Positions 32,997-42,038 of a DNA stretch of 64,000 nucleotides are shown in pieces. The stretch is from a virus. The stretch covers positions 1 to 64,000 of the IMG/VR virus record IMGVR_UViG_3300027736_000038, one strand, 5' to 3'. The translations under genes and the position numbers were made by a program. Numbering within the stretch: position 1 is the stretch's first letter; each line of letters opens with the position of its first letter. The notes beneath the pieces are model-generated. The model was given only the letters and a program-made list of their open reading frames with translations, searched no databases and had not been told where the DNA came from.

Positions 32997-33356
32997 TTAT
33001 TGTACGATATTACGTGCTACGGGTAAATTAGGTTTTGGTACTGTACCTATACCATAAAGAGATGTTTTGCTTTTGAAACTATTCATATAGTAAGCAAAAA
33101 TTTGATTCATCTCCATCTTTTTTTTGCCTTTTATTTGGTCTAACAAATCAAGTGCATCTATTCCGGTTTCTTGTGATATTCTGAATAACACCGCAGTGAA
33201 ATTATTTGCAATATTTTTTGTAGCACAAATTGATAGAAAATATCCACGAACGATATCATATTCGTTTCCGTTTATAGTTAAAGTGATGGCATAAAAGGAG
33301 TCAAATATTCTAACCGTTTGATCCATTGAAGTGCGTTGATCTAGTATTTGTGGCAT
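32997..33356 (-). CDS. Conserved virion-module protein (119 aa)
   Basis: A conserved-looking protein (FDSFYAITLTINGNEYDIVR, CATKNIANNFTAVLFRISQE, MNQIFAYYMNSFKSKTSLYG). I associate this pattern with a protein found next to tail genes in other T4-like environmental phages, with no assigned function; a baseplate or tail-assembly role is plausible. A late promoter (33384-33377) lies 21 bases upstream and contains the stop codon of the preceding gene. Confidence 0.6.
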   Translation of the reverse strand: MPQILDQRTSMDQTVRIFDSFYAITLTINGNEYDIVRGYFLSICATKNIANNFTAVLFRISQETGIDALDLLDQIKGKKKMEMNQIFAYYMNSFKSKTSLYGIGTVPKPNLPVARNIVQ

Positions 33357-33376
33357 AATAAATTAATAGTTTATAC

Positions 33377-33384
33377 TATTTATC
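33377..33384 (-). promoter_or_regulatory. T4-type late promoter over an upstream stop codon
   Basis: GATAAATA on the minus strand; the TAA inside it is the stop codon of the 420-residue tail gene. It lies 21 bases before ATG 33356. Confidence 0.55.
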
Positions 33385-34642
33385 TGCCGCCTCGCGGGGA
33401 ATTAGTAACTCCGCTATTACTAGTACCCGCATAAGGAGCTCCGCCGAGTTGTTGAGGGGTAGATTGTGCATTACTTGGTGGTGCTCCGGCGGTGCCACTA
33501 GTTTGAGGTGCTGCCCCAAAGATAGGGGTACTAACAATTAAATTTCTATTAGGGGTTTGTCCAACTGCATTTATTATACCGGCAGTAAGTTCTGATTTAA
33601 CCAGACTGCCTAAATTAGTATTTTTAAATGTGTTATATGCTGTCCCTGCTTTTTGAATAGCACCTAGTAGGTTTACTTCTCCGGTGACTGGATCAGGAGT
33701 TAAATTATTGATAATACCACCTGCTGCATCTAGTAATCCGCCTTGACCTAATATAGTTTTATTAGCGCCTGGTCTCATTATTGGACTAGGCGTTCGATCA
33801 TAATTAGCATCATCACCAAATCCAGTAACAATATTTCCCGGTGCCTTTCCGCTTAATCCACCATCATTGTATACTACCGTTTCATAATCGATAGACATTT
33901 GATGTTCCATAGTACCAGTACCTTGAGCATAGTCATATGTATCGTGTGTAAATCTAGTTATGACTGGGTTAATCAACGTGTAGGCAGTCCAATTATGTTG
34001 ACTTAGACCAAATACAGTTATTTGTTTAAAGAAAGGTATTTTTGAACCAGACGGGTCAGGAGAGTCTCCTGAATATCCCCAATTGTCATTGCCTGTTATA
34101 GACGGTTTATATTGATTACGATTGTTATATGTAGCATCAGTAGAGAATGGATATGCACCACTAACTAATTTTCTGGGAGGGGCACCGGGTGCACCTGGCA
34201 ACACAACTTGAGGCACAGTACCATCAGCATAATAATAATTGTAATATGCTTTCCACAAACTTCTTATTGTGCCACCTGAATTTGGAGTATTAGGTGCAGT
34301 GCCGTGATCATCATGGAAAGTAATATCTATGGTATCATATTTTATTTTTGATTGAACCAATCTTTTGCGATTATATTGATTCATTACCGCTACGTCAAAA
34401 GTAAAACTAGGGAGTTTTACTGTTTTAACTAGAATACCAAAATTAGATCCTGTACTAATACCTTCGCCGTATGCTGCTGGATTTATTTCAAAATATGTAT
34501 GAAATAGATATTTAAACTTAGGAGCGTTTTGATATGAATTAGGTCTAAATGTCTTACTAGCATGAGTATAATCCCGTAGGTAATCGCCGCCGAAAAATGT
34601 TCCGGCGGCGCCTTTAAGTAAGTCTTGAAAAAATCCAGACAT
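33380..34642 (-). CDS. Tail-tube-fold protein, tube initiator candidate
   Basis: A 420-residue protein. Residues 40-260 have the tail-tube pattern: YLFHTYFEI, VKTVKLPSFTFDVAVMNQYN, KIKYDTIDITFHDD and a terminal strand MEHQMSIDYETVVY. This is the fold of gp19 and of the T4 baseplate-tube proteins gp54 and gp48. The C-terminal 150 residues are Gly/Pro/Asn-rich and probably flexible. Lying next to the tube gene, it is best seen as the baseplate-side tube initiator; which T4 counterpart is not settled. A CTAAATAA motif lies nine bases before the ATG. Confidence 0.65.
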   Translation of the reverse strand: MSGFFQDLLKGAAGTFFGGDYLRDYTHASKTFRPNSYQNAPKFKYLFHTYFEINPAAYGEGISTGSNFGILVKTVKLPSFTFDVAVMNQYNRKRLVQSKIKYDTIDITFHDDHGTAPNTPNSGGTIRSLWKAYYNYYYADGTVPQVVLPGAPGAPPRKLVSGAYPFSTDATYNNRNQYKPSITGNDNWGYSGDSPDPSGSKIPFFKQITVFGLSQHNWTAYTLINPVITRFTHDTYDYAQGTGTMEHQMSIDYETVVYNDGGLSGKAPGNIVTGFGDDANYDRTPSPIMRPGANKTILGQGGLLDAAGGIINNLTPDPVTGEVNLLGAIQKAGTAYNTFKNTNLGSLVKSELTAGIINAVGQTPNRNLIVSTPIFGAAPQTSGTAGAPPSNAQSTPQQLGGAPYAGTSNSGVTNSPRGGR

Positions 34643-34663
34643 GCTAGATTTATTTAGCGTTGA

Positions 34664-35296
34664 TTATGAACCAGCGCCAATACCTGTAGATAATGAACCT
34701 GCTGTTCTACCGATAGTAGCACCTACACCAGAACCAATTGCAGATTGAATTGCATTATCAAAGCGTATTGTCAATGATATTGTCACAACCTCATTTGTAC
34801 CATAGTTCAATGTGTTGTAGTTAGCTGTTTGCAAGAAACATCCATATAGTTCCCATGTCTCTAATACTACAGGAGCATTTGTACCATTACCACCATCTAA
34901 AATTTCGATGTTGGTTTGGAATTTATAGTCTTGTCCTGATGCAGCACTTGCCATTTCAACAAAGTCTAATTGCTTCTGTAGTTGTTGACCAACTAATTTT
35001 GAAACGCTACCAGTTGCGTCATCACGAATGTTGACTGACATTGTTTGCCAAGCATATTTACCTGCCAAATACATTGTTGAATTGTATACTGGTAGTGTAA
35101 TTTCTTGGAACTGTACTTGTGGACGTGAGCAGTCAATAACTTGTTTAGTTAACTCTACTGTACTTGTGTCTGTTCCAAAATTCAAAAAGTTTACTCTGAA
35201 TCTGAATTGTAGTTTTGGCATTAGTAAGCCCTGATTGCCACCGGCATTATCAGATGCTACTGTCATGTTGAACAATGATTGTGAGGCTGTTGCCAT
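34664..35296 (-). CDS. 19: Tail tube protein (gp19-like)
   Basis: A 210-residue protein of the right size for a T4-like tube subunit. Beta-strand pattern: LQFRFRVNFLNFG, QVQFQEITLPVYNSTMYLAG, AWQTMSVNIRDDATG and VVTISLTIRFDNAI, with a Gly/Ser/Thr C-terminal tail. It stacks as hexamers to form the inner tube that carries DNA. Late promoter 35326-35319 and a strong ribosome binding site (AGGAG). It follows the sheath gene, as gp19 follows gp18 in T4, but with its own promoter and a hairpin between. Confidence 0.88.
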   Translation of the reverse strand: MATASQSLFNMTVASDNAGGNQGLLMPKLQFRFRVNFLNFGTDTSTVELTKQVIDCSRPQVQFQEITLPVYNSTMYLAGKYAWQTMSVNIRDDATGSVSKLVGQQLQKQLDFVEMASAASGQDYKFQTNIEILDGGNGTNAPVVLETWELYGCFLQTANYNTLNYGTNEVVTISLTIRFDNAIQSAIGSGVGATIGRTAGSLSTGIGAGS

Positions 35297-35318
35297 TTTA
35301 TATATCTCCTGTTAATCT

Positions 35319-35326
35319 TATTTATC
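35319..35326 (-). promoter_or_regulatory. T4-type late promoter for the tail tube
   Basis: GATAAATA on the minus strand, 22 bases before ATG 35296, followed by AGGAG. Confidence 0.7.
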
Positions 35327-35337
35327 TTAAATAAACA

Positions 35338-35359
35338 GATAACCCCTTTCGGGGTTATC
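35338..35359 (-). terminator. Terminator-like hairpin after the sheath gene
   Basis: A perfect nine-bp stem GATAACCCC/GGGGTTATC with a GAAA tetraloop on the minus strand. The tail (TGTTTATTTAAG) is only moderately T-rich, so it may terminate partially or set the 3' end of the sheath message. Confidence 0.7.
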
Positions 35360-35367
35360 CTAGCTTA

Positions 35368-38300
35368 TTATAATGATGCTATCTCACCTGTGTTTAGAAC
35401 ACGAACCGGGATGTAAATGAATTCAGCGGCTTTCACTGGTTCAAGTGCAACGTCAATCCAAAGTTCATTTCTATCGATTCTTGCTGGGGTATTGTTACTT
35501 TCGTCACAAATTACCAAGTAATCATAGATACCGCGTTTAGCAACTAAATCAACCATCAATGTTTGAACCACACCTGCGATTTGATTACGAGTCAATGCAT
35601 CGTTAGGTTCAAATACAAACGGTCTTGCTGCTAATGTTAATTGTCTACGTACATAAGCAATTAGTCGTGCAACGTTAACTCTATCTAATGCGCTAGAACT
35701 GTTATAACTTGTCTTGTTACCATAATTTAGTAACCCAACGCCTGTAAAGAATACCAACGGATTGATAAAGTTAATGTACAATACATCACGAATACCAATT
35801 TGTGTCTTAGTAGTAACAAACTCACCAGTAGCTGAATCAATATAACCAATGTTTGTAGCATTGTCAATGATACCGCGGCGTGTGCCTGCTGCTGCTAACC
35901 AAGGATAGCTGATGGTGTCATTACGTAAGAATGTACGCAACATCATGTGACTTGGAGGAACAGCAACTAAGTTACCACTTAGGTCACTTGTGATACCACT
36001 TGGATAGAACAACCCTAAGTATGTATTACGTGTTACACAACCTTCTTCGCCTGTGCTTGTTGCACCTGCGGCGTTAGTTGCCCATGCTTGAATATCAGTA
36101 GCACTTGGAGGCAATCTCATTGGAGTGTCACCAATAATATAACCTGTCTCACCGCGATCCGCATTCAATACAACCATGTTAGGTTGTAATTCTGGATAGT
36201 TAGGTGTAGCCATTAAGTTGAAGAAGTTATCTTCGTCGCGGATATCAGTATTAGTGTCAATCGCTGAACGCAATGATTTTACAACCATATTACGTTGTGC
36301 TTGGCGACCCATATACGGACTGCCGTTACTTTGTAATCCACTTTGACTTACCCATGTATAGCTAACCAATGGTAAGTTATCTATGTTAGTAGGATCCCCT
36401 GCATCATATGATCCGGCATTTGGATAATTAGCACTTGTAAAATATCCTGTTGTGAATTCTTTTACATTGTATCCTGAACGGCGTGTGTTGAACAACAACA
36501 TACCTGTTGGGTATGCAGCTGGATTCGGAACATCTAAATCAACATAATCACTAATTAACAAACTCTTGATAGTTGGAATCGGATCATCAACTGGGTTGAT
36601 TGCACCAGAACTGCTCCAACGTGCATCATAGAATGCTACACCTTTGCTGCTAGTTTGATCTGCATTGTCAATCAATACCCACTGATCTACAGACTCAACA
36701 CTTTGCCAACGACTAATAACCGGATACATTTCTAAATCAGTTGTGTTGATCCATAAATCACCGTATGCTAATGCAGTTGTGCCGTCACTTTGAGTTGTTG
36801 GTTCAGTTGCAGCAATTATAGGACCATTTGGATCTGTTGCATTACTGCCTGTTGCTGATGGGAAACCAGTAGAATCGTAATTTATATTTCTATAACCATT
36901 CCATTGACCATTAGCTTGCACTAGTATATCAACTTGGTCAATAACACTGTAGAACCAGTTTGTACCATTTGTTGGAGTTGCTACTGGGGCACCTTCGTTA
37001 GCAGTAAAGTCTAATTCTACCCAATTACTACATTCTACTGAATAATTAATACTAGAAGTACCTGAAACCCATGCAGTTGCGGTTACTGGACCAGTTGCGC
37101 TGTCACCTGATATAGCAGTAACTTGAACTACTAAATCGTTTGCCGGGCTTGTTCCACCTAATTGTGTACCCAAGAACGTTAATTGATCACCTATTGCATA
37201 TCCAGTTCCAGCGGTTGCTACACCATTACCATTTAATACATACTTTCCATAATTGCCTGTTATAGTTACCGTTGCATTAGTTCCTGTAGCACTATCAGTG
37301 GAATTAGGAGTAACTGATGTAAAAGTAACAGTTGGTTGATTTCCATATTTAGTAAATAGTGTATCCCCTACTATGAATCCAGCTTGATCTAAAATACCTG
37401 CAGAATATCCTTTAAGTGCGCCCGCAGTTTGAATAACATCATTCATTACAATTACACCGCCTAGGGTGTGTTGTAGTTGAATTGCGCCGTCAGTAGTAAT
37501 GCTTGCACTAGTATTAGGTATACCTGATGATTGCCATGCAGTTACAAAATCTGTGTTATCCATTCCGTCCTCAACTACAAAGCTATACACTGCTGATAAA
37601 TTAGTGGAACCAGCTGCGCTTACTTGAACATACAAAGATACATCTGGATTAGTCATGGTCATTGTACCAGTTGCATTAGCTAATTGGAATGTACTTCCAC
37701 CTAGGGTAGCAGAAATTGTTACTGCGGTTGCAGTTGGCTTATCTAAGATATAATATGTAGTTTCAACCACTACATTACCAAAAACACTGCCTGTAAATAC
37801 TACCGGGTCACCAATATTAAAAGCAGCAGAACTTGCTACAGTAATTTGATCACTTGATGCTGTTGTTGCAGTACAACTAGTAGAACTAGTAAGCCCAGCA
37901 AATACAACATCAGTTGTTGTTCCTGTTACTACTGTTGGGCCAGATGCTAATCTTTCCCATAAGTAAACCGGACCTGCATTAAATTGTCCATTAAAATTAT
38001 ATTGACCATAAACTTCACCTGCTGCAATCAATGCTCCGCCTGATGGATCTAACGTAGCGGTAACTGACCAATCAGATTGAGCCAATGATACAGATTTTGC
38101 AACCCATGATGCAGTTGTAGTACTATATCTAGATACAATTGGTTCCAATCCGTTTCCAGAAGAACCAATTTTCATCCAAATAGAACCAGTTGGACGAGGA
38201 GTTGTTTGACTACTAGACCACAATGGCATCTGAGATGAAGTGCCGTACTGTAATATTGGTTGATAAACGTTTGTTGATAAAGGAAGTCCCATTGCAGTTG

Positions 38301-39231
38301 CCGGTGTTCCTGTAGTATTTGTTATAGAGAAATAACCAAGACTTGTTGAAGTTTGTACAGAATAAATCAACAATCTACCTGAACTTACTCTTGCTGAAAT
38401 AATGCCTAATCCTACATCATTAATAGCACTTGCAACTCCTTCAACAGTATTATCTGCTGGAACTTCTATTACAATGTTGTATATACCACTTACATTTATA
38501 GTAAATGTATTAGTTGCAATTAATGTAGGATTACTTACAGTACCTTGAATTGTAGGAACAGAAGCCATCCATTCATTTGATCCCAATGGAACCCAAGTAT
38601 TATTGTAATTCTTTAAAAAGAATTGGTGTGTTGTAACAGGGGCGCCTGTTCCAGTCACTGTTGCATTTACTGCATAACTTCCAATGTTACCAATACTATC
38701 TAATGGATATCCACCTCCAGTTAATGAAGCTGCATCACTAATAACAAGAGGAGATACTGGGACAAATTGTCCTGTTGTTGCATTGAATATATTTATACCC
38801 CAAGTTGAAGTAAGAGTATCTAACCAATATGCGCCGTCAGCAGGGGCACCTGTTGGACGTGCTGTTTGTCCAACTAAACTTGCTAAATCAATATCAGCAC
38901 GTAATACATAACAACGGTTAGTAACGCCTAATAATGAATATGCTGCTAATAAACCATATTCATTTAATTCGTAACCTTGAATTGGTGTTCCAGCTGTTGT
39001 AGTATAGAAGAATGGTGTTCCATACAAACTTACTAAATCTCTTTGGCTTGTAACTTGATACAACTTATTTGCATTTGCAGCAGTTGTAGCGGGTGCTACG
39101 CCTGTACCTGTTGGATTGGCTTTGTTTTGCGCTGTAGCTAATACTACTAGCGGAACAGAACCAGCAGCCGCTGGTAAATATTGACTCTGGTCAATGATCG
39201 TTACTTCTACGCCGGGTGATGTTAATGCCAT
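35368..39231 (-). CDS. 18: Tail sheath protein, strongly enlarged (gp18-like)
   Basis: The N-terminus (MALTSPGVEVTIIDQSQYLP) and the C-terminal region (FFTGVGLLNYGNKT, LTLAARPFVFEPNDALTRNQ, EFIYIPVRVL) are those of myoviral sheath proteins. At 1287 residues it is about twice T4 gp18 (659). The extra sequence lies in the middle (about 150-850) and holds beta-rich inserts, including one copy of the dispersed module (PVVFTGSVFGNVVVETTYYI). The inserts would project from the sheath surface. Ribosome binding site AAGGAAAAATAAAATG; a late-like AATAAATA motif lies about 54 bases upstream. Confidence 0.88.
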   Translation of the reverse strand: MALTSPGVEVTIIDQSQYLPAAAGSVPLVVLATAQNKANPTGTGVAPATTAANANKLYQVTSQRDLVSLYGTPFFYTTTAGTPIQGYELNEYGLLAAYSLLGVTNRCYVLRADIDLASLVGQTARPTGAPADGAYWLDTLTSTWGINIFNATTGQFVPVSPLVISDAASLTGGGYPLDSIGNIGSYAVNATVTGTGAPVTTHQFFLKNYNNTWVPLGSNEWMASVPTIQGTVSNPTLIATNTFTINVSGIYNIVIEVPADNTVEGVASAINDVGLGIISARVSSGRLLIYSVQTSTSLGYFSITNTTGTPATAMGLPLSTNVYQPILQYGTSSQMPLWSSSQTTPRPTGSIWMKIGSSGNGLEPIVSRYSTTTASWVAKSVSLAQSDWSVTATLDPSGGALIAAGEVYGQYNFNGQFNAGPVYLWERLASGPTVVTGTTTDVVFAGLTSSTSCTATTASSDQITVASSAAFNIGDPVVFTGSVFGNVVVETTYYILDKPTATAVTISATLGGSTFQLANATGTMTMTNPDVSLYVQVSAAGSTNLSAVYSFVVEDGMDNTDFVTAWQSSGIPNTSASITTDGAIQLQHTLGGVIVMNDVIQTAGALKGYSAGILDQAGFIVGDTLFTKYGNQPTVTFTSVTPNSTDSATGTNATVTITGNYGKYVLNGNGVATAGTGYAIGDQLTFLGTQLGGTSPANDLVVQVTAISGDSATGPVTATAWVSGTSSINYSVECSNWVELDFTANEGAPVATPTNGTNWFYSVIDQVDILVQANGQWNGYRNINYDSTGFPSATGSNATDPNGPIIAATEPTTQSDGTTALAYGDLWINTTDLEMYPVISRWQSVESVDQWVLIDNADQTSSKGVAFYDARWSSSGAINPVDDPIPTIKSLLISDYVDLDVPNPAAYPTGMLLFNTRRSGYNVKEFTTGYFTSANYPNAGSYDAGDPTNIDNLPLVSYTWVSQSGLQSNGSPYMGRQAQRNMVVKSLRSAIDTNTDIRDEDNFFNLMATPNYPELQPNMVVLNADRGETGYIIGDTPMRLPPSATDIQAWATNAAGATSTGEEGCVTRNTYLGLFYPSGITSDLSGNLVAVPPSHMMLRTFLRNDTISYPWLAAAGTRRGIIDNATNIGYIDSATGEFVTTKTQIGIRDVLYINFINPLVFFTGVGLLNYGNKTSYNSSSALDRVNVARLIAYVRRQLTLAARPFVFEPNDALTRNQIAGVVQTLMVDLVAKRGIYDYLVICDESNNTPARIDRNELWIDVALEPVKAAEFIYIPVRVLNTGEIASL

Positions 39232-39284
39232 TTTATTTTTCCTTTATGTAAAATTTTGAGGTTTACTACCTGATTGCATACTAT

Positions 39285-39292
39285 TATTTATT
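39285..39292 (-). promoter_or_regulatory. Late-type motif upstream of the sheath gene
   Basis: AATAAATA on the minus strand, 54 bases before ATG 39231, giving a longer leader than the other late genes. Confidence 0.45.
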
Positions 39293-39350
39293 AATAAATT
39301 CAAAAAAGTCGGTTTAACCGTACCTTCGAAGGTTTCTAACTAAATACTGT

Positions 39351-39704
39351 ATGCTAAATCAACGCCCAATTTGTATTAAATGTAACAAAAATCATACCGC
39401 TATAAATTATAAACGTGACGGAGTTACACATTACAGAAGTACATGTGATGAATGCGGCCGAAAGAAAAACAAACTAAAGCCTAGAAAGGCTAATTGGACC
39501 AAAAGTGGATATAAAAAAAAAGCCACATGTGATTTATGTGGGTTTAAAAGTCTATTTCTTACACAAATAACCGTGTTTCATATTGACGGAAACTTAGAAC
39601 ATACTGAACATACTAATCTACGTAGTATTTGTTTAAATTGTATAGAAGTAGTTAAGAAAAAAGATGTTACTTGGCGTCGAGGTGATCTACAAATTGACTA
39701 CTAA
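39351..39704 (+). CDS. HNH-like zinc-finger protein
   Basis: A 117-residue basic protein with three Cys pairs: CIKC, CDEC and CDLC, plus a closing CLNC. The segment VFHIDGNLEHTEHTNLRSIC matches the HNH core (His-x-Asp-Gly-Asn ... Asn-Leu) preceding a CxxC, as in small phage HNH endonucleases. The first His of the usual H-H motif is replaced (VFHID), so activity is uncertain. It could be a homing-type nuclease or a DNA-binding protein. It is a plus-strand gene inserted between minus-strand genes, with a CTAAATAC motif three bases before the ATG, and its 3' end overlaps the convergent dNMP kinase gene by 38 bases. Confidence 0.6.
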   Translation: MLNQRPICIKCNKNHTAINYKRDGVTHYRSTCDECGRKKNKLKPRKANWTKSGYKKKATCDLCGFKSLFLTQITVFHIDGNLEHTEHTNLRSICLNCIEVVKKKDVTWRRGDLQIDY

Positions 39705-40326
39705 TTATTCCGTACATAGTGTTGTGTAATTCATCAATGGTACTGTTGTTATCTACCATATGGTCATAGTCTAGTCCTACACTACTGTACTCACTAGCAT
39801 GAATGTGTAGTTTGTCTAACTTCATTTTGCTTAGAGACCAAGCTGAGTTACCGTTTGGCCCTCTATTGTATGCCACTGCTGAATCATACCATTCAGGATC
39901 AGGGCCTCGTTTTACTCTAATTGCTATACCGCCTATGTTTCTAATAGCATTTACCTCATTGGCAAATCTACAATCGGTAATTACAATATCTTCATTAGAG
40001 TTTAATAGCTTGTGTTCTACGCTTGCTACCCAGATATCATTGTGAAAGTGATTACGACATACATCAGTTCCCCAATATTGTAGTATCCATCTTGGGGTAA
40101 TGTCCATACCCAAACGATTGCTCCACCATTCATCTTTCTGTTCACGCCAAACTCTACTAGCTTTTGTTGTGCCTTCTAAGTATTCACGGTTCCATCCAAA
40201 GATTACTGCTATTGCATCTTTAAGACTGGATGCAAAACTGATTCGTTTAAACCCGTGATGGGTAGTAAGATAGTCAGCAATTGTGTCTTTGCCTGAACCA
40301 ATTAAACCAGTGATACCTATAATCAT
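39667..40326 (-). CDS. 1: Deoxynucleoside monophosphate kinase (gp1-like)
   Basis: A 219-residue P-loop kinase: GLIGSGKDTIADYL (7-20) with Walker A GLIGSGKD, then HGFKRISFASSLKDAIAVIF, WILQYWGTDVCR and IVITDCRFANEV, which matches T4 gp1 dNMP kinase. It would convert dNMPs from host DNA breakdown to dNDPs for phage replication. Upstream TAGGAAC serves as ribosome binding site, with a TATAAT box about 30 bases upstream but no clear -35. The C-terminus overlaps the convergent HNH-like gene. Confidence 0.85.
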   Translation of the reverse strand: MIIGITGLIGSGKDTIADYLTTHHGFKRISFASSLKDAIAVIFGWNREYLEGTTKASRVWREQKDEWWSNRLGMDITPRWILQYWGTDVCRNHFHNDIWVASVEHKLLNSNEDIVITDCRFANEVNAIRNIGGIAIRVKRGPDPEWYDSAVAYNRGPNGNSAWSLSKMKLDKLHIHASEYSSVGLDYDHMVDNNSTIDELHNTMYGIISSQFVDHLDAK

Positions 40327-40385
40327 ACAATGTTCCTATAAGTACTTATTATATTACAGTAACAAGACAATAGAAAGCATTTAGG

Positions 40386-41183
40386 TTAACCCTGTACCCA
40401 TGTTAATGGTTGACTGTAATCTACATATTTCTTCAATTCTTCAATCAATAATTCCATTCCAGCTTTGCCTTCTGCTTTCATGGCAGTACCGTTCAATGTT
40501 GTACCGCCACCTGGACCGGCGATAGTGCCAAATTTCTCACGGGCTTCACCAATCATAACTTTAAGATTAGCTAAAATAAAATCACCAATCCATACACCAG
40601 CGCCCGGGTCTTGTAGTAATATTTCTTCTGTCTTTTGTACATCGGCCCATATCAATACACGCTCTCCCGATCCTTTTGGATCACGAACAATACGCAATAT
40701 CTTGGACACTGGGTTGAATGTGTATGTTACATAACCACCGAACATTCTTGCTGCTAACTCAACATAACCTGCATAAAAGTCATATGTTGCCATACCGCCA
40801 GCATAATTATAGTTAAGCAAATAGGTGTTTAGAATAGCACTACTAAACGGATCAAAACTGCTGCTTGATGGCCCAGTTTCTAAACCAATTGTTCTACGGA
40901 AAATACTTCTTACATTGATAAACTCAGCAGGAAGAGTGTAGGTATCTACATTCTTTTCAATGGTCATTAGAATATAAGATTCTTCCGTAGCGGCTTGTGC
41001 CCGTTGACGATAGACCTTAATAGCGTAATTGTACGCTGCCTCGTAATGTTGAGGATCCAATTCAATATCAATCATCCCGTCACCAAGACGATATCTAAGA
41101 TTACTGAATAATCCCTCTTTTAATTCTGATAAAGTTAACCCGGTTGGAGTTGAAAGAACAGAAGCGGTTGGATATGTTGACAT
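40386..41183 (-). CDS. 13: Neck protein (gp13-like)
   Basis: A 265-residue protein with the gp13 pattern: an N-terminal helical region (LFSNLRYRLGDGMIDIELDP, YEAAYNYAIKVYRQRAQ), a middle beta section, then WIGDFILANLKVMIGEAREK and a Gly-rich GPGGGTTLNGTAMKAEGKAG preceding a C-terminal helix. gp13 closes the filled head and forms the neck with gp14. It is on the minus strand although gp14 and gp15 are on the plus strand 2 kb away. Late promoter 41210-41203. Confidence 0.75.
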   Translation of the reverse strand: MSTYPTASVLSTPTGLTLSELKEGLFSNLRYRLGDGMIDIELDPQHYEAAYNYAIKVYRQRAQAATEESYILMTIEKNVDTYTLPAEFINVRSIFRRTIGLETGPSSSSFDPFSSAILNTYLLNYNYAGGMATYDFYAGYVELAARMFGGYVTYTFNPVSKILRIVRDPKGSGERVLIWADVQKTEEILLQDPGAGVWIGDFILANLKVMIGEAREKFGTIAGPGGGTTLNGTAMKAEGKAGMELLIEELKKYVDYSQPLTWVQG

Positions 41184-41184
41184 A

Positions 41185-41220
41185 AGTGTTACCTAATAAT
41201 ACTATTTATCAGGTAACACT
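41185..41220. repeat. Inverted repeat around a late promoter
   Basis: AGTGTTACCT (41185-41194) and AGGTAACACT (41211-41220) are perfect 10-bp inverted arms; the 16-base interval contains the gp13 late promoter. The right arm ends just past the mazG stop, so it may also terminate that transcript. Confidence 0.7.
41203..41210 (-). promoter_or_regulatory. T4-type late promoter for gp13
   Basis: GATAAATA on the minus strand, 20 bases before ATG 41183, with leader AGGTAACACTT, nearly the same leader as that of the giant fibre gene. Confidence 0.7.
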
Positions 41221-41232
41221 ATGGTTCATGTA

Positions 41233-41679
41233 TTACAAGTCGCCGTCTTTACGATTTTCGCTGTAAAATGCGTCAAACTTTCCACCGGGATAGCGTGACT
41301 CTAACTTGCGTATATTCTCAGCAATCACTTCGTTGGGGTCAAGATTCAACGCACGACATGCATTTACCCAGTACCACATAATGTCACCGAGTTCACGTTT
41401 CATATGAAATACATTCTCGTCAGTCAATGCTTTACCCTGAAAAATGATCTTCTTGGGCACTTCAATAAATTCACCACTTTCAGCCGCTAATCCAAAACAT
41501 GCTGTGATTAGTAGTGGAATATTAACATCAGGTCCATGCTTCATCTGATTGTCTGCTAAGTCTAGTTCATAGTTAGCATCTAACCGATCTATCGTATCAT
41601 GGAATGTAGTCAGGTCATTGCTTGCTTGACTAGTAACTGCCTCTACAAACTCTTGGTATTTGTTTAAATCAATTTTCAT
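41233..41679 (-). CDS. mazG: MazG-like nucleotide pyrophosphohydrolase
   Basis: A 148-residue all-helical protein. The MazG metal site is visible as GLAAESGEFIEVPKK, followed by RELGDIMWYW. Such enzymes hydrolyse NTPs or dNTPs; in phages they may tune nucleotide pools or lower (p)ppGpp to delay starvation signalling, though this is debated. Its ATG overlaps the stop of the 58-residue membrane protein gene (ATGA). Last gene of the early unit starting at 43205. Confidence 0.82.
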   Translation of the reverse strand: MKIDLNKYQEFVEAVTSQASNDLTTFHDTIDRLDANYELDLADNQMKHGPDVNIPLLITACFGLAAESGEFIEVPKKIIFQGKALTDENVFHMKRELGDIMWYWVNACRALNLDPNEVIAENIRKLESRYPGGKFDAFYSENRKDGDL

Positions 41680-41852
41680 GGTGTTGTTGCAGTATCAATT
41701 CCAATGACACCTCCCAAGAAAATCTGCAACCAGCCATTTGCACTTTGTCCGCTAGCAAGCAAACTTAACCCACTCAAAATATTGAGTCCGGCAACTGTAT
41801 ATCCAATCGTTTTACGGTTACGATCAAACCATATAAAAAATTTATCTGTCAT
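41676..41852 (-). CDS. Small membrane protein (58 aa)
   Basis: A short gene, ATG 41852 to TGA 41676, with four-base ATGA overlaps at both ends. The product starts MTDKFFIWFDRNRKTIGYTV and has two hydrophobic segments (GLNILSGLSLLA and WLQIFLGGVIGI), so it probably sits in the inner membrane as a hairpin. I recall similar small membrane proteins in other T4-like environmental phages. Role unknown. Confidence 0.75.
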   Translation of the reverse strand: MTDKFFIWFDRNRKTIGYTVAGLNILSGLSLLASGQSANGWLQIFLGGVIGIDTATTP

Positions 41853-42037
41853 ACATAATCCTTAAACATTTCTTTTCTTCCTTCTACACCCAATTCAGAC
41901 TCAAATATCTCTTTAGACCTCTGCATCATAGCACAGGCTAACATTAATATTTCATTTCTGTCATCGGTCATTGCTATTGACTGGTCAATCATAACCATAA
42001 TCTCTGTCATTCGTTGTTGTACCTCTTGTCTGTTCAT
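41849..42037 (-). CDS. Small helical hypothetical protein (62 aa)
   Basis: A helical protein (MNRQEVQQRMTEIMVMIDQS, EILMLACAMMQRSKEIFESE), Met-rich, with an acidic and Lys-rich C-terminus. It begins one base after the stop of the 388-residue gene and overlaps the following membrane-protein gene by four bases. Early unit. No family recognised. Confidence 0.6.
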   Translation of the reverse strand: MNRQEVQQRMTEIMVMIDQSIAMTDDRNEILMLACAMMQRSKEIFESELGVEGRKEMFKDYV

Positions 42038-42038
42038 T

